A model generated the notes under the pieces. The model searched no databases. It had not been told where the DNA came from and worked only from the letters and a program-made list of their open reading frames with translations. DNA of 64,000 nucleotides. It comes from Flavobacterium sp. 245 (lineage in GTDB: Bacteria > Bacteroidota > Bacteroidia > Flavobacteriales > Flavobacteriaceae). The translations under genes and the position numbers were made by a program. How positions within the stretch are numbered: position 1 is the first letter of the stretch; each line of letters opens with the position of its first letter. Of the stretch, positions 1 to 7,360 are shown piece by piece. The DNA is taken from positions 372,001 through 436,000 of the forward strand of contig NZ_SNXB01000001.1 of the NCBI RefSeq assembly GCF_004362055.1, read 5' to 3'.

Positions 1-178
1 TGGGTGTGTGTATCGGTAATTATGGGTGTTGAATTCAATTGTCTAATTTTTAAAGCTGTCAAAATTACGACAATATTAAAAGAATAACAATTTCGTAGAA
101 ATTACAGGAGACGGATTTAACAGATTTACTTCGGAAAAACGCCGATAAAAACAGCTTTTTTCTTTTCTGTCTTTTTTT

Positions 179-280
179 TGTCATGCTGATGAACGAAGGA
201 TCTCACAAGAAGCTTCGCAAAGAAAAACCCCCATTTTTCTTGCGATCAGCTAGTGTGATCCCTCGTTCTTCAGTACGACA
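179..280. repeat. long imperfect palindrome (REP-like hairpin)
   Basis: A 28-bp arm at 179-206 pairs imperfectly with 253-280. Pairing continues inward through TCGCAAAGAAAAA and TTTTTCTTGCGA to a short C-rich loop, so nearly all of the 102 bp can fold as one hairpin. The ends read TGTCAT.CTGA and its complement, as in the palindrome at 7271-7335. It lies just downstream of the S41 peptidase stop codon. It could stop transcription or protect RNA 3' ends. The rest of 1-287 shows no gene. Confidence 0.75.
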
Positions 281-287
281 ATCAATT

Positions 288-1952
288 TTATTTTCCTGAC
301 TCGACAAAAAGCAAGGCGCGATCTAAAACCTCGTCTCTTCCTTCTTGAATTCCTTTTATAGTTTGTTTTGCTTCAATATCCGGAACGATTCCGATTCTTT
401 GGGTTTCGCGTTTGTCTGGATAGAACACACCAATTCCTGAGAATTGCGTATTAAATCCTTCAAAATCAAATATGGAAATATTTCCATCTGCACCAGCAGT
501 TTGACTTCCGACAATTGTAGTATTTCCCGAAGTTTGAAAACACATCGCAGTCCATTCTGCCTGACTTTGCGTTTTTTCATCTAATAAAAGAACAGCTTTT
601 CCTTTATAATAATCTTTATTATCAAAACCAATTGAAGCTCCACTACTCCATATACATCTTCCTGGATAAGTTAAATCCGGAAGTGTGTAAATGGCAAATT
701 TCTTTTCTTGAGGGTTTAAAAAATTTCCTATTGGTTCAAAAGTCCCTTTTGGGTAATTTCTCATATCAAAAATGATTGCTTTTGTGTTTTTTAGTGCTTC
801 AATCATATCCGGAATATTTTTTCTGTCTATAATTCCCATATTAACGTAGCCAATATTATTCTCTAAAAGTTTGAATTTTTCCTTCTTTTTTCGTGCTCCT
901 TTTTTAAATTCATTTCTGTGAGAATCATGATAATCATACCAGGTCATTGTTTTTGTCACATAGTTTTCATTTTGAAAGAATTCTACTTTTACTAAATCAT
1001 CAGTATAACTTCTTAAAATTTTCTCTGCCAGTTTATCCAAATATTTAGGTTCGTTTGAAGCACAAATCAAATCTCTGTTCTCAGCAATAATTTCTCTTAT
1101 CGTTTTATCATTTATTTTAGTAATTATAGTTCCAACTTTTATATCATCTGCCTGAGCAAGACTATCAGCCAAAATTTCTGTAATGACTAATTTCTCATCA
1201 ATGATCTTCCCGTGAGCAGGGAAAAAATTTCTTGTTTTTGGGGTCGTTAGAGACGAATATGTAAAAAATTCTGTGTGACTGTCATCAATTCTTGATACCA
1301 TTTTTCTCATTGCCAGATAAAAATCATCCTGATTCTCTGCTTTAATTGCAAGCGGTATTGTTTTTTCTAAAGTGATATCCCATTTCTGATCCATTAAATA
1401 TTTATCCGGAAAAAAATATTCTACCAGATTCCAGTACATAAATACCATTCGAAGTTTTGAATTCTTATCTGTAAAATCAGGGTGTTTATTGCTTTCATTT
1501 TTCAAGCCAATGTTTCCACCTCCTTCTAAAGTATAAACATAAAACGGTTCTCCTTGAAATCTATTTTGTTCTATAAATTTCAATTTTTTAGAAAGATTTT
1601 TAGAAAATAACTTGTTGCTGTTAATCCACGATAAATCGAAGTTTTTATCGAAATATTCAACATCTTTTGGCTTTGCAATTGGAGCTATTTCTTTTACAGG
1701 ACCCAAATCATCGATCCAGTTTTCAAGAATCAAAGCGTATTCTTTTTGAGTTTGCGCTTTTTCGATTTTAGGCAAAATATCCAAAAGCTGCTGGTCCCAA
1801 TTGAAATCGCCATTGGCCACTTTTGGATGATAGTATTTCAAAAATCCCCATACTTTACAGGTTGCTGCAAGTTTCTCAGTTTCGGTAATTTTGATGCTGC
1901 TAAAAATGACTTGAGAAAACAGAACAAGTACTAATAAAGTAATTCTTTGCAT
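288..1952 (-). CDS. S41 family peptidase (C-terminal processing protease-like)
   Basis: A 554-aa exported serine peptidase. The N-terminus (about residues 1-18, hydrophobic, ending FSQVIFSS) is a signal peptide, so the protein should act in the periplasm or outer envelope. The C-terminal half has the S41 fold: a PDZ-like stretch (about residues 250-320) is followed by the catalytic region with the TQSQAEW motif, whose serine (near residue 463) matches the family nucleophile, and by VGSQTAGADGN, typical of the end of the S41 core. The N-terminal 220 residues are a helical region common in Bacteroidetes S41 proteins. The substrate is unknown. The gene is monocistronic, ending before a large palindrome. 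Confidence 0.85.
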   Translation of the reverse strand: MQRITLLVLVLFSQVIFSSIKITETEKLAATCKVWGFLKYYHPKVANGDFNWDQQLLDILPKIEKAQTQKEYALILENWIDDLGPVKEIAPIAKPKDVEYFDKNFDLSWINSNKLFSKNLSKKLKFIEQNRFQGEPFYVYTLEGGGNIGLKNESNKHPDFTDKNSKLRMVFMYWNLVEYFFPDKYLMDQKWDITLEKTIPLAIKAENQDDFYLAMRKMVSRIDDSHTEFFTYSSLTTPKTRNFFPAHGKIIDEKLVITEILADSLAQADDIKVGTIITKINDKTIREIIAENRDLICASNEPKYLDKLAEKILRSYTDDLVKVEFFQNENYVTKTMTWYDYHDSHRNEFKKGARKKKEKFKLLENNIGYVNMGIIDRKNIPDMIEALKNTKAIIFDMRNYPKGTFEPIGNFLNPQEKKFAIYTLPDLTYPGRCIWSSGASIGFDNKDYYKGKAVLLLDEKTQSQAEWTAMCFQTSGNTTIVGSQTAGADGNISIFDFEGFNTQFSGIGVFYPDKRETQRIGIVPDIEAKQTIKGIQEGRDEVLDRALLFVESGK

Positions 1953-1995
1953 TTTAGGTTCAGATTTGGGTAGATAGTTTTGGGCTAATTCTTAT

Positions 1996-2037
1996 AAAAG
2001 AAAAACCGAATTTAGAACTAAAATTCTAAATTCGGTT
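1996..2037 (-). terminator. intrinsic terminator of the sigma/anti-sigma operon
   Basis: A 14-bp perfect stem (2004-2017 with 2024-2037, AACCGAATTTAGAA) has a 6-nt loop. On the minus strand it is followed by a T-rich tract. It sits 28 bp after the stop of the anti-sigma-like gene. Confidence 0.8.
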
Positions 2038-2065
2038 ACGGCTTTACGTAAAAGCAGTTTTTTTA

Positions 2066-2788
2066 TTAATCTAATTCATCCAGAAGCAGTTGCACTTCAT
2101 CATAATCTTCATAATCCTGTGAAATTGTCTGCAATATTTCTTTACATGATTTATAATCTCTTTGCTTCAATTTAGATAATGCGAGGTACCAAATCGCTTT
2201 TTCTTTATAAACCGAATTGCCCGATTTCAATTCATTAAAAACAGCTTCGGCTTTTAAAAATTGGCTTTGTTCTAAAAGAGAAATTCCATAATAATATTGA
2301 ATTTCTGGTGTTTTTCCTTTTGCTAAAACTTCCTCAAAAAATGGAATTGCCAATGAAAATCTTTTAGCATTAAATTCTTTTTCAGCATTTTTTAAAGGAC
2401 CATCTTCGCTTCCTCTTTCAGCAAATGAAGCTTGTTCAGGATGGTTATAATCGGCGAAAACTGGATTCTGATTGTAATTAAAAAAGAAGAGGCCAAACAA
2501 AACTGCTACCGATGCTGCAACGGCAAGATACCACGGCTTAAGACCAATTACTTTTGGTTTTTTATTGAAATAATCTTCGGCGATCTGATTAAGATTTTCT
2601 TTAAATTCTTTTCTTTCTTCTTCAATTCCAAATTTATTCTGAAGCTGCAGCTGTACTGATTTAAAAGTTTCAAATTCTGAAGCAAATTGAGCATCTTCAG
2701 CCAATTGCTTTTCAAAGTCATTTTTTTGTTCAGCAGTCAGTTCGCCTTCAAGATATTGATCAAATAATATATAGCGTTCTTCGTTCAT
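2066..2788 (-). CDS. anti-sigma-factor-like membrane protein with periplasmic TPR repeats
   Basis: A 240-aa protein. Residues 1-60 (FDQYLEGELTAEQKNDFEKQL and after) resemble the cytoplasmic N-terminal helices of Bacteroidetes anti-sigma factors. A single membrane helix follows (about 86-104, PWYLAVAASVAVLFGLFFF), then a C-terminal domain (about 130-240) with TPR-like helical pairs such as AIPFFEEVLAKGKTPEIQYYYG. The gene starts 6 bp after the stop of the ECF sigma gene, the usual place for a cognate anti-sigma factor. No Cys/His zinc motif is visible in the N-terminal part. Inferred role: hold the sigma factor at the inner membrane and release it after an envelope signal sensed by the TPR part. 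A plain TPR membrane protein is the alternative. Confidence 0.7.
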   Translation of the reverse strand: MNEERYILFDQYLEGELTAEQKNDFEKQLAEDAQFASEFETFKSVQLQLQNKFGIEEERKEFKENLNQIAEDYFNKKPKVIGLKPWYLAVAASVAVLFGLFFFNYNQNPVFADYNHPEQASFAERGSEDGPLKNAEKEFNAKRFSLAIPFFEEVLAKGKTPEIQYYYGISLLEQSQFLKAEAVFNELKSGNSVYKEKAIWYLALSKLKQRDYKSCKEILQTISQDYEDYDEVQLLLDELD

Positions 2789-2794
2789 GACTAA

Positions 2795-3376
2795 TTATTT
2801 TTTTAGAGAATTAAAATTTTTGGCTTCCTGAATCCACTGTGTTAACTGACCAATGCATAACGATTTTTTCTTGCGAACATAACCATAAGTTACATTTAGC
2901 TTTTCAGCAACTTCTTCCATTGATTTTACAGAAAAACTCAGCTTTAACAGCTCTTGGCATTTGTCTCCAAGTTTTTGAAACATGGTGTCAAAAAGTTTCT
3001 GTTTTTCATCAAATTCTTCAGTCTGAGCAATTAATTCTAATGCAGATTCATTAATAGATACCACGTCTTCATGAATTGTTACCCCTTTATTTGATATTTT
3101 TTTGAATTCGTTGAGCCATTTTCTTTTGCACAATAAAAAAAAGTAGGCATCAAAAGGACAAGTCAATTTTAATGTACCTGCTTTTGCTTGATTGTAAAGC
3201 AATATCATGACTTCCTGAACGATGTCCTGTGCCTGATCTCTGTCCCCTGAATTATTCAAGACAAAAAAAACGACTTTGGGAACGAACTTTTTGTAGATAG
3301 ATTCAATAATTACCGAATCATTTGCTGCAAGTCCGTCAATATACATTTGGTCACTATGTATTTTAATTTTCTCCAT
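2795..3376 (-). CDS. ECF-type RNA polymerase sigma factor (sigma-70 family)
   Basis: A 193-aa protein with the two-domain ECF layout. Sigma region 2 spans about residues 15-90 and includes DRDQAQDIVQEVMILLY. Region 4 spans about residues 125-185, with the helix-turn-helix MEEVAEKLNVTYGYVRKKKS. There is no region 1 or 3. It directs RNA polymerase to a small set of promoters. The anti-sigma-like gene follows at once, and the 99-aa membrane protein is transcribed divergently. Three copies of a motif with fixed spacing at 3434, 3825 and 3891 are its probable targets; none faces its own gene, so autoregulation through this motif is not apparent. The start was chosen as the only ATG giving a full region 2. 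Confidence 0.9.
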   Translation of the reverse strand: MEKIKIHSDQMYIDGLAANDSVIIESIYKKFVPKVVFFVLNNSGDRDQAQDIVQEVMILLYNQAKAGTLKLTCPFDAYFFLLCKRKWLNEFKKISNKGVTIHEDVVSINESALELIAQTEEFDEKQKLFDTMFQKLGDKCQELLKLSFSVKSMEEVAEKLNVTYGYVRKKKSLCIGQLTQWIQEAKNFNSLKK

Positions 3377-3433
3377 AAAAAAACTTTTGATTAGTTAAAG
3401 TTAAAAAAGAATCTCAAATAATTTTAAAATACT

Positions 3434-3463
3434 GGGTAACAATTACAAAATCAATTTGATATA
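3434..3463 (+). promoter_or_regulatory. putative ECF-sigma promoter, copy 1
   Basis: GGGTAACAA (3434-3442), a 12-bp gap, then TTTGATATA (3455-3463), 41 bp before the ATG of the 99-aa membrane protein. The AAC core in the upstream box is typical of ECF -35 elements. The same two boxes with identical spacing recur at 3825 and 3891. Assignment to the neighbouring sigma factor is inference. Confidence 0.6.
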
Positions 3464-3504
3464 AACCTGTAATACTCTTTTAAACTAAAAAAAAATTAAA
3501 CGGA

Positions 3505-3804
3505 ATGGAAACGTATCAATTTACTAAAGAAAAAAATCTGGAGCAGTTTTACGAAATGATTTCGGCTAAAAAACGAAATGGTTTTGTAATTGTCGAACAC
3601 AACGAAAAACTGCCTTATGTGGTTTTATCCAAAGAAAAAAAAGCCGTAAATCATTCTTTTCATCTCTTTCTAACCTGTATCACATTTGGTTTCTGGTCGA
3701 TTGTCTGGCTGTATTTGATTGTTTCGCTTTCGCAGAAGAAAAGCATTTTGGTGGCTGTAGATGAAGACGGAAATCTTTTTGAAGACAAATGCTTATCAGC
3801 CTAA
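3505..3804 (+). CDS. small membrane protein, unknown function
   Basis: A 99-aa protein not recognised as a named family. Residues 1-48 are soluble and charged. One strong hydrophobic segment (about 52-76) contains HSFHLFLTCITFGFWSIVWL, a pattern (H..HL.LT..T.G.W..VW) seen in several short bacterial membrane proteins. A short acidic tail follows. It is divergent from the ECF sigma gene and has a putative ECF promoter 41 bp upstream of its start, so it is likely a member of that regulon. No signal peptide. Confidence 0.65.
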   Translation: METYQFTKEKNLEQFYEMISAKKRNGFVIVEHNEKLPYVVLSKEKKAVNHSFHLFLTCITFGFWSIVWLYLIVSLSQKKSILVAVDEDGNLFEDKCLSA

Positions 3805-3824
3805 ATAAAAAAAACTAAAAACAG

Positions 3825-3854
3825 GGGTAACAAATTTTTAAGCGAATTGATATA
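3825..3854 (+). promoter_or_regulatory. putative ECF-sigma promoter, copy 2
   Basis: GGGTAACAA (3825-3833), 12 bp, then ATTGATATA (3846-3854), upstream of the lipoprotein gene. It is preceded by AAAAACAG, and copy 3 is preceded by the similar AAAAACAA. The two copies lie 66 bp apart, as if the promoter segment had been duplicated. Confidence 0.6.
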
Positions 3855-3890
3855 GTGTTATACAAGCCTGAAAAAATATTTTAAAAACAA

Positions 3891-3920
3891 GGGTAACAAA
3901 ATCAAACCCAAATTGATTTA
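3891..3920 (+). promoter_or_regulatory. putative ECF-sigma promoter, copy 3
   Basis: GGGTAACAA (3891-3899), 12 bp, then ATTGATTTA (3912-3920), 75 bp before the lipoprotein ATG. Together with copies 1 and 2 it defines GGGTAACAA-N12-WTTGATNTA. Confidence 0.6.
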
Positions 3921-3995
3921 AGAATATAAATGTAACAACCAGAATCTGAAAACCGCTTGATAACATTCAAGACAGATTTATAAAAACTAGAAATC

Positions 3996-4979
3996 ATGAA
4001 CAGAAATTTTAAAACCATCAGTCTATTATTTTTATTGTTAATCTCTTTAGTAAGCTGCGACAACAGCGATGGAGACGATATTAAAATTACGCCGCCAACT
4101 TCGGCCGCTTTTAAAAGCATCAGCGAAAAAGGAGTTAAAGGAAATACGCAAAAATTTACTGTAACAGCCGGAACCGGAATGATAACGGTAACATCTGCAA
4201 AAGGGGTTAAACTAAACATTAACGGAAACTGTTTAACTAAAAACGGAAATGCCGTAACAGGCCAAATTGACATTGAATATATCGAACTTTTTGACAAAGG
4301 AAATATGTTGATTACCAATAAACCAACAATGGGAATTACTGCTGACGGAAAGAAAAACCTTTTAATTTCTGGTGGAGAATTCTTTATCAAAGCAACTCAG
4401 GGCGGTGTTGAACTTCAAACTTCATGCTCGATGAGTATGATTGTGCCTGCAGCGTTGACAGATGGCGTAGACAACACAATGACTTTATGGACGGGTGTAA
4501 TTGATGACGCGGGCGAACTAGCCTGGAGAGAAGCAAAAGCAGGTGCTGACGGCGCAAACGGAAAAGGCGGTGTTCAAGGTGAAGGAACAAATTATTATGT
4601 GACTTTTGGAAACTTTGGCTGGACAAATGTGGATCGTTTTTACAGTGATCCAAGACCAAAAACTACCATTCTTGCCGATGCTCCTGATGGCTATGACAAC
4701 AACAACAGTGCAATTTATTTATCCTATGACGGCGAAGGAACAAATGCTCTAGCAAAATTAGACACTTATACCGCTACCGGATTATTTAGCGAACATTACG
4801 GCCAAATCCCGATTGGTCTTAAATGTCACGTGATTTTTGTGACCGAAGACAGTGGTCAATGGCGTTATGCGATTAAAGCTGTAACCGTTGCCGCCAACGA
4901 CGTTTACACTTTTACGCTTGCCGAAACTACTCTTGGTACCGAAGCGCAATTGGTAGCAGCAATAAATGCAATCCAATAA
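3996..4979 (+). CDS. putative outer-membrane or surface lipoprotein, unknown function
   Basis: A 327-aa protein with a lipoprotein signal peptide ending LLISLVSC (lipid-attachment Cys21), followed by an acidic stretch DNSDGDD, a feature of lipoproteins exported to the outer membrane or surface in Bacteroidetes. The body is beta-rich: a Gly-rich segment near residues 50-150 (TKNGNAVTGQIDIEYIELFDK and NKPTMGITADGKKNLLISGG) resembles a module that recurs in Bacteroidetes surface proteins. No catalytic motif was recognised. Two putative ECF promoters precede it, so it is probably induced by the neighbouring sigma factor. Confidence 0.75.
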   Translation: MNRNFKTISLLFLLLISLVSCDNSDGDDIKITPPTSAAFKSISEKGVKGNTQKFTVTAGTGMITVTSAKGVKLNINGNCLTKNGNAVTGQIDIEYIELFDKGNMLITNKPTMGITADGKKNLLISGGEFFIKATQGGVELQTSCSMSMIVPAALTDGVDNTMTLWTGVIDDAGELAWREAKAGADGANGKGGVQGEGTNYYVTFGNFGWTNVDRFYSDPRPKTTILADAPDGYDNNNSAIYLSYDGEGTNALAKLDTYTATGLFSEHYGQIPIGLKCHVIFVTEDSGQWRYAIKAVTVAANDVYTFTLAETTLGTEAQLVAAINAIQ

Positions 4980-4998
4980 CTTAGAAATGCTTTTTTAA

Positions 4999-5030
4999 GA
5001 AAAAGTGGTGATTTGCTCATCACTTTTTTT
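4999..5030 (+). terminator. probable intrinsic terminator after the lipoprotein gene
   Basis: AAAAAGTG near 5000-5008 pairs with CACTTTTT (5021-5028), followed by further T. The loop is long (about 13 nt). It starts about 20 bp after the stop codon. Confidence 0.5.
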
Positions 5031-5080
5031 TACATTTAATCCTGTTTTAAAATTGATTTTCAATTCATTGAGTATATTTC

Positions 5081-5213
5081 AACACATAGAAACATAGATT
5101 TGCATACTCAAAAAAGGCATTTCACTAATTGTAAGTGCTCATAGCTATGTGTAAATGATGTATCGTTTATTTTAATCTTTATTTAAAATAAAAAATCTAT
5201 GTTTCTATGTGTT
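5081..5213. repeat. 21-bp perfect inverted repeat around a 91-bp spacer
   Basis: The arm at 5081-5101 (starting AACACATAGAAACATAG) is repeated exactly in reverse complement at 5193-5213. It occupies the leader of the PKD/barrel gene. Nothing in the spacer looks coding. Confidence 0.8.
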
Positions 5214-5260
5214 TAAATTTTACGAATTCTGATAATTTTAGAACCCAAAACTATCTAGTT

Positions 5261-7213
5261 ATGAAACCACAACTGTCTATTTTCTTTATTCTCTTCTCTA
5301 TTTTTTCAATAGGACAAACCAAAGTAAAAGACACTATAACTCGAAGAGCCAATATTAGTTTTATTCAAAACGGAAATGCCGTCACTTTTAAGCCCGAAAC
5401 ACCGCCATTGATTCCGATTGCGGGTGCGCCAAAACCTAGTTATTCGTATTTATGGGAACTCGGCGACGGCCATTACAGCAAAGAAGCGTCACCTAAACAT
5501 GTTTATAAAAACAAAGGGACTTACACCACGCGCCTTGCCGTGACTAACAATTACGACAACGGAAAACCTCCCGCAACGCGTCCTAAAAAAGTGGCTGTAA
5601 ATGATATTACTGACAACGACTACAAAGACATTGCATCGATTGCTGATCAAAATGGTTTTGCAATTATTAAAAACTGTGATCCTATTCCAGATCAGGAAAT
5701 GATAGTTGTAGTAAGTTATCAAAATCTTGAAAATTATGTTTCAAGTGGAAAACTGTATTTGTTTTACAATGAGAAACAATTCAAGGATAATAACTTCGAA
5801 TTAACTGATTTTAGAACCTATGCCAACGAACGTGAAGTAAAGGAAAATCTTGTTGCTTTTGCAGACGATCTTGACGATTCGAATAATTTTCTGGCTTCCG
5901 CCGAAGGAAATTTCAAGCCTAAAAAATACCGAAATACAACGACCGAAGAAGATCTCGATGCTTCGTTATCAGAAGCCAATAAAACCTATCATAATGTATC
6001 GGTTTTAGAATTTGATGATGCCAATCCAGGAGAAACTCGCAATGTTTTTTATACGTTCAAAACAACTCCAGAAATGATTAAAGATACCAGCGCTACAGTT
6101 ACCATGCGCGGGATTTTTGTTCCGAATAGAAGTTATAAAAACCATAAAATTAAAAACCTGGAAATGGAAATTGTGACTTCGCACGATCCAAACAAAATGG
6201 GATCAAACGGAAGTTTTATGAATTACAGATTGGTGCGTTTTAAAAGAGTGAATTTTAAAACCCGTTTTCAAAACAACGGCGAAGGTCCGGCAAGAAAAAT
6301 TCGTTTAGAAACAGATGTTCCTGATATGTTTGACAAAAAAACATTTCAGATTGAAAGCATGTATCCTGAATGCCCGATTTGTCCAAAAGGCCAAGAACCA
6401 ACAGTAAGCTGTCTGGACACCATTATAAAACAGAAACAGATTATTTTTACTTTCAAAAATATTTATCTGCCGGGAAGTGAGCAAAAAAATGTTCAGGAAA
6501 AAGATTCTACAAAAGGCTTTGTAAAATATTCAATGAAGTTTGCCGAAGATTTTCATAAAGTAAAAACCAAAAGTCGAACTGCTATTATTTTTGATAAAAA
6601 TGAACCTATAATTACCAATTACGCCACCACTCGATTTCTTCCCGGAATTTCAATTGGAGCAAAAGCGGGTTACAACTTTTATCCTGATCTTGATAAATCA
6701 ACGAGTTATTTTTTAGGCGCGACAATTTCTCCTTTTAAATCGTATCGTTTTTACTGGCAAGCTGAATGGTTGAATGCTTTAAACCAATATAACAGCGAGG
6801 TCAAAATCGAAGAGGAATTTTTAACAAATGCAAATGGAGTTCGACAATTACAGCGCACGACAACTACAACCGAAAATAAAAATATCAATTGGGAAATACC
6901 GCTTTTGATTCGGTATAACATTAATAATTATATTGGCGTTGGTGCCGGAGTTCAGGTCAATGTGAATGTTTCTTCAGAACAAAATCAGAATATTCAAGTA
7001 GATCTTTATGAAGGCGACAAAGGAAATTTTTTAATTGATTCAAAAACGACTTCCAACACCATTAAAAACTCTTTTACCGATTTTAAAACAGGACTTTTGT
7101 TTGATTTAACGGCAGGTTTTGCGAGAATTGGTCCGAGTTTGGGTGCGCGTTATGTGATCAATTTTGAACAGAATTTTAATTATATTCAGCTTTATGGAAT
7201 ATGGAAGTTTTAG
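5261..7213 (+). CDS. PKD-domain protein with C-terminal outer-membrane beta-barrel
   Basis: A 650-aa protein from the ATG at 5261. An upstream in-frame ATG at 5207 would add 18 residues ahead of a clear signal peptide (MKPQLSIFFILFSIFSIGQ) and lies inside an inverted repeat, so it was rejected. One PKD domain follows (about residues 30-135, with YLWELGDGHYSKEASPKHVY), an Ig-like fold used for binding. A middle region of about 300 residues has a two-cysteine-pair segment (ECPICPKG). The last 180 residues alternate like an outer-membrane barrel (ISIGAKAGYNFYPDLD, IPLLIRYNINNYIGVGAGV) and end in aromatic WKF. Probably an outer-membrane receptor or anchor; partner unknown. It may be co-expressed with the CHAT gene downstream. 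Confidence 0.75.
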   Translation: MKPQLSIFFILFSIFSIGQTKVKDTITRRANISFIQNGNAVTFKPETPPLIPIAGAPKPSYSYLWELGDGHYSKEASPKHVYKNKGTYTTRLAVTNNYDNGKPPATRPKKVAVNDITDNDYKDIASIADQNGFAIIKNCDPIPDQEMIVVVSYQNLENYVSSGKLYLFYNEKQFKDNNFELTDFRTYANEREVKENLVAFADDLDDSNNFLASAEGNFKPKKYRNTTTEEDLDASLSEANKTYHNVSVLEFDDANPGETRNVFYTFKTTPEMIKDTSATVTMRGIFVPNRSYKNHKIKNLEMEIVTSHDPNKMGSNGSFMNYRLVRFKRVNFKTRFQNNGEGPARKIRLETDVPDMFDKKTFQIESMYPECPICPKGQEPTVSCLDTIIKQKQIIFTFKNIYLPGSEQKNVQEKDSTKGFVKYSMKFAEDFHKVKTKSRTAIIFDKNEPIITNYATTRFLPGISIGAKAGYNFYPDLDKSTSYFLGATISPFKSYRFYWQAEWLNALNQYNSEVKIEEEFLTNANGVRQLQRTTTTTENKNINWEIPLLIRYNINNYIGVGAGVQVNVNVSSEQNQNIQVDLYEGDKGNFLIDSKTTSNTIKNSFTDFKTGLLFDLTAGFARIGPSLGARYVINFEQNFNYIQLYGIWKF

Positions 7214-7270
7214 TTTTTTCACCATATAAGTGATGTAAGCTCATATTATAATGTGATAGATTAAACAAAA

Positions 7271-7335
7271 TGTCATCCTGAGCGAAGTCGAAGGCTTTGT
7301 AACAAAAAAGGTCTTCGACTTCGCTCAGACTGACA
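7271..7335. repeat. palindromic intergenic repeat (TGTCAT..CTGAGCGAAGTCGAAGG type)
   Basis: The left arm 7271-7294 and right arm 7311-7335 are near-perfect reverse complements around a 16-bp A-rich loop. The ends match the larger palindrome at 179-280. It lies in the 147-bp gap between the PKD/barrel and CHAT genes. Confidence 0.8.
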
Positions 7336-7360
7336 ATATAATAACTAACTATTTTTTAAC

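Noticed and set aside
1..178. A gene or RNA at the left edge
   Set aside because: No reading frame, tRNA-like fold or promoter could be supported in this short stretch.
3976..4005. A fourth copy of the ECF motif (GATAACATT near 3959)
   Set aside because: The second box is not present at the required 12-bp distance.
4387..4659. Minus-strand 90-residue frame inside the lipoprotein gene
   Set aside because: A His/Leu-rich antisense frame without a promoter or recognisable protein features.
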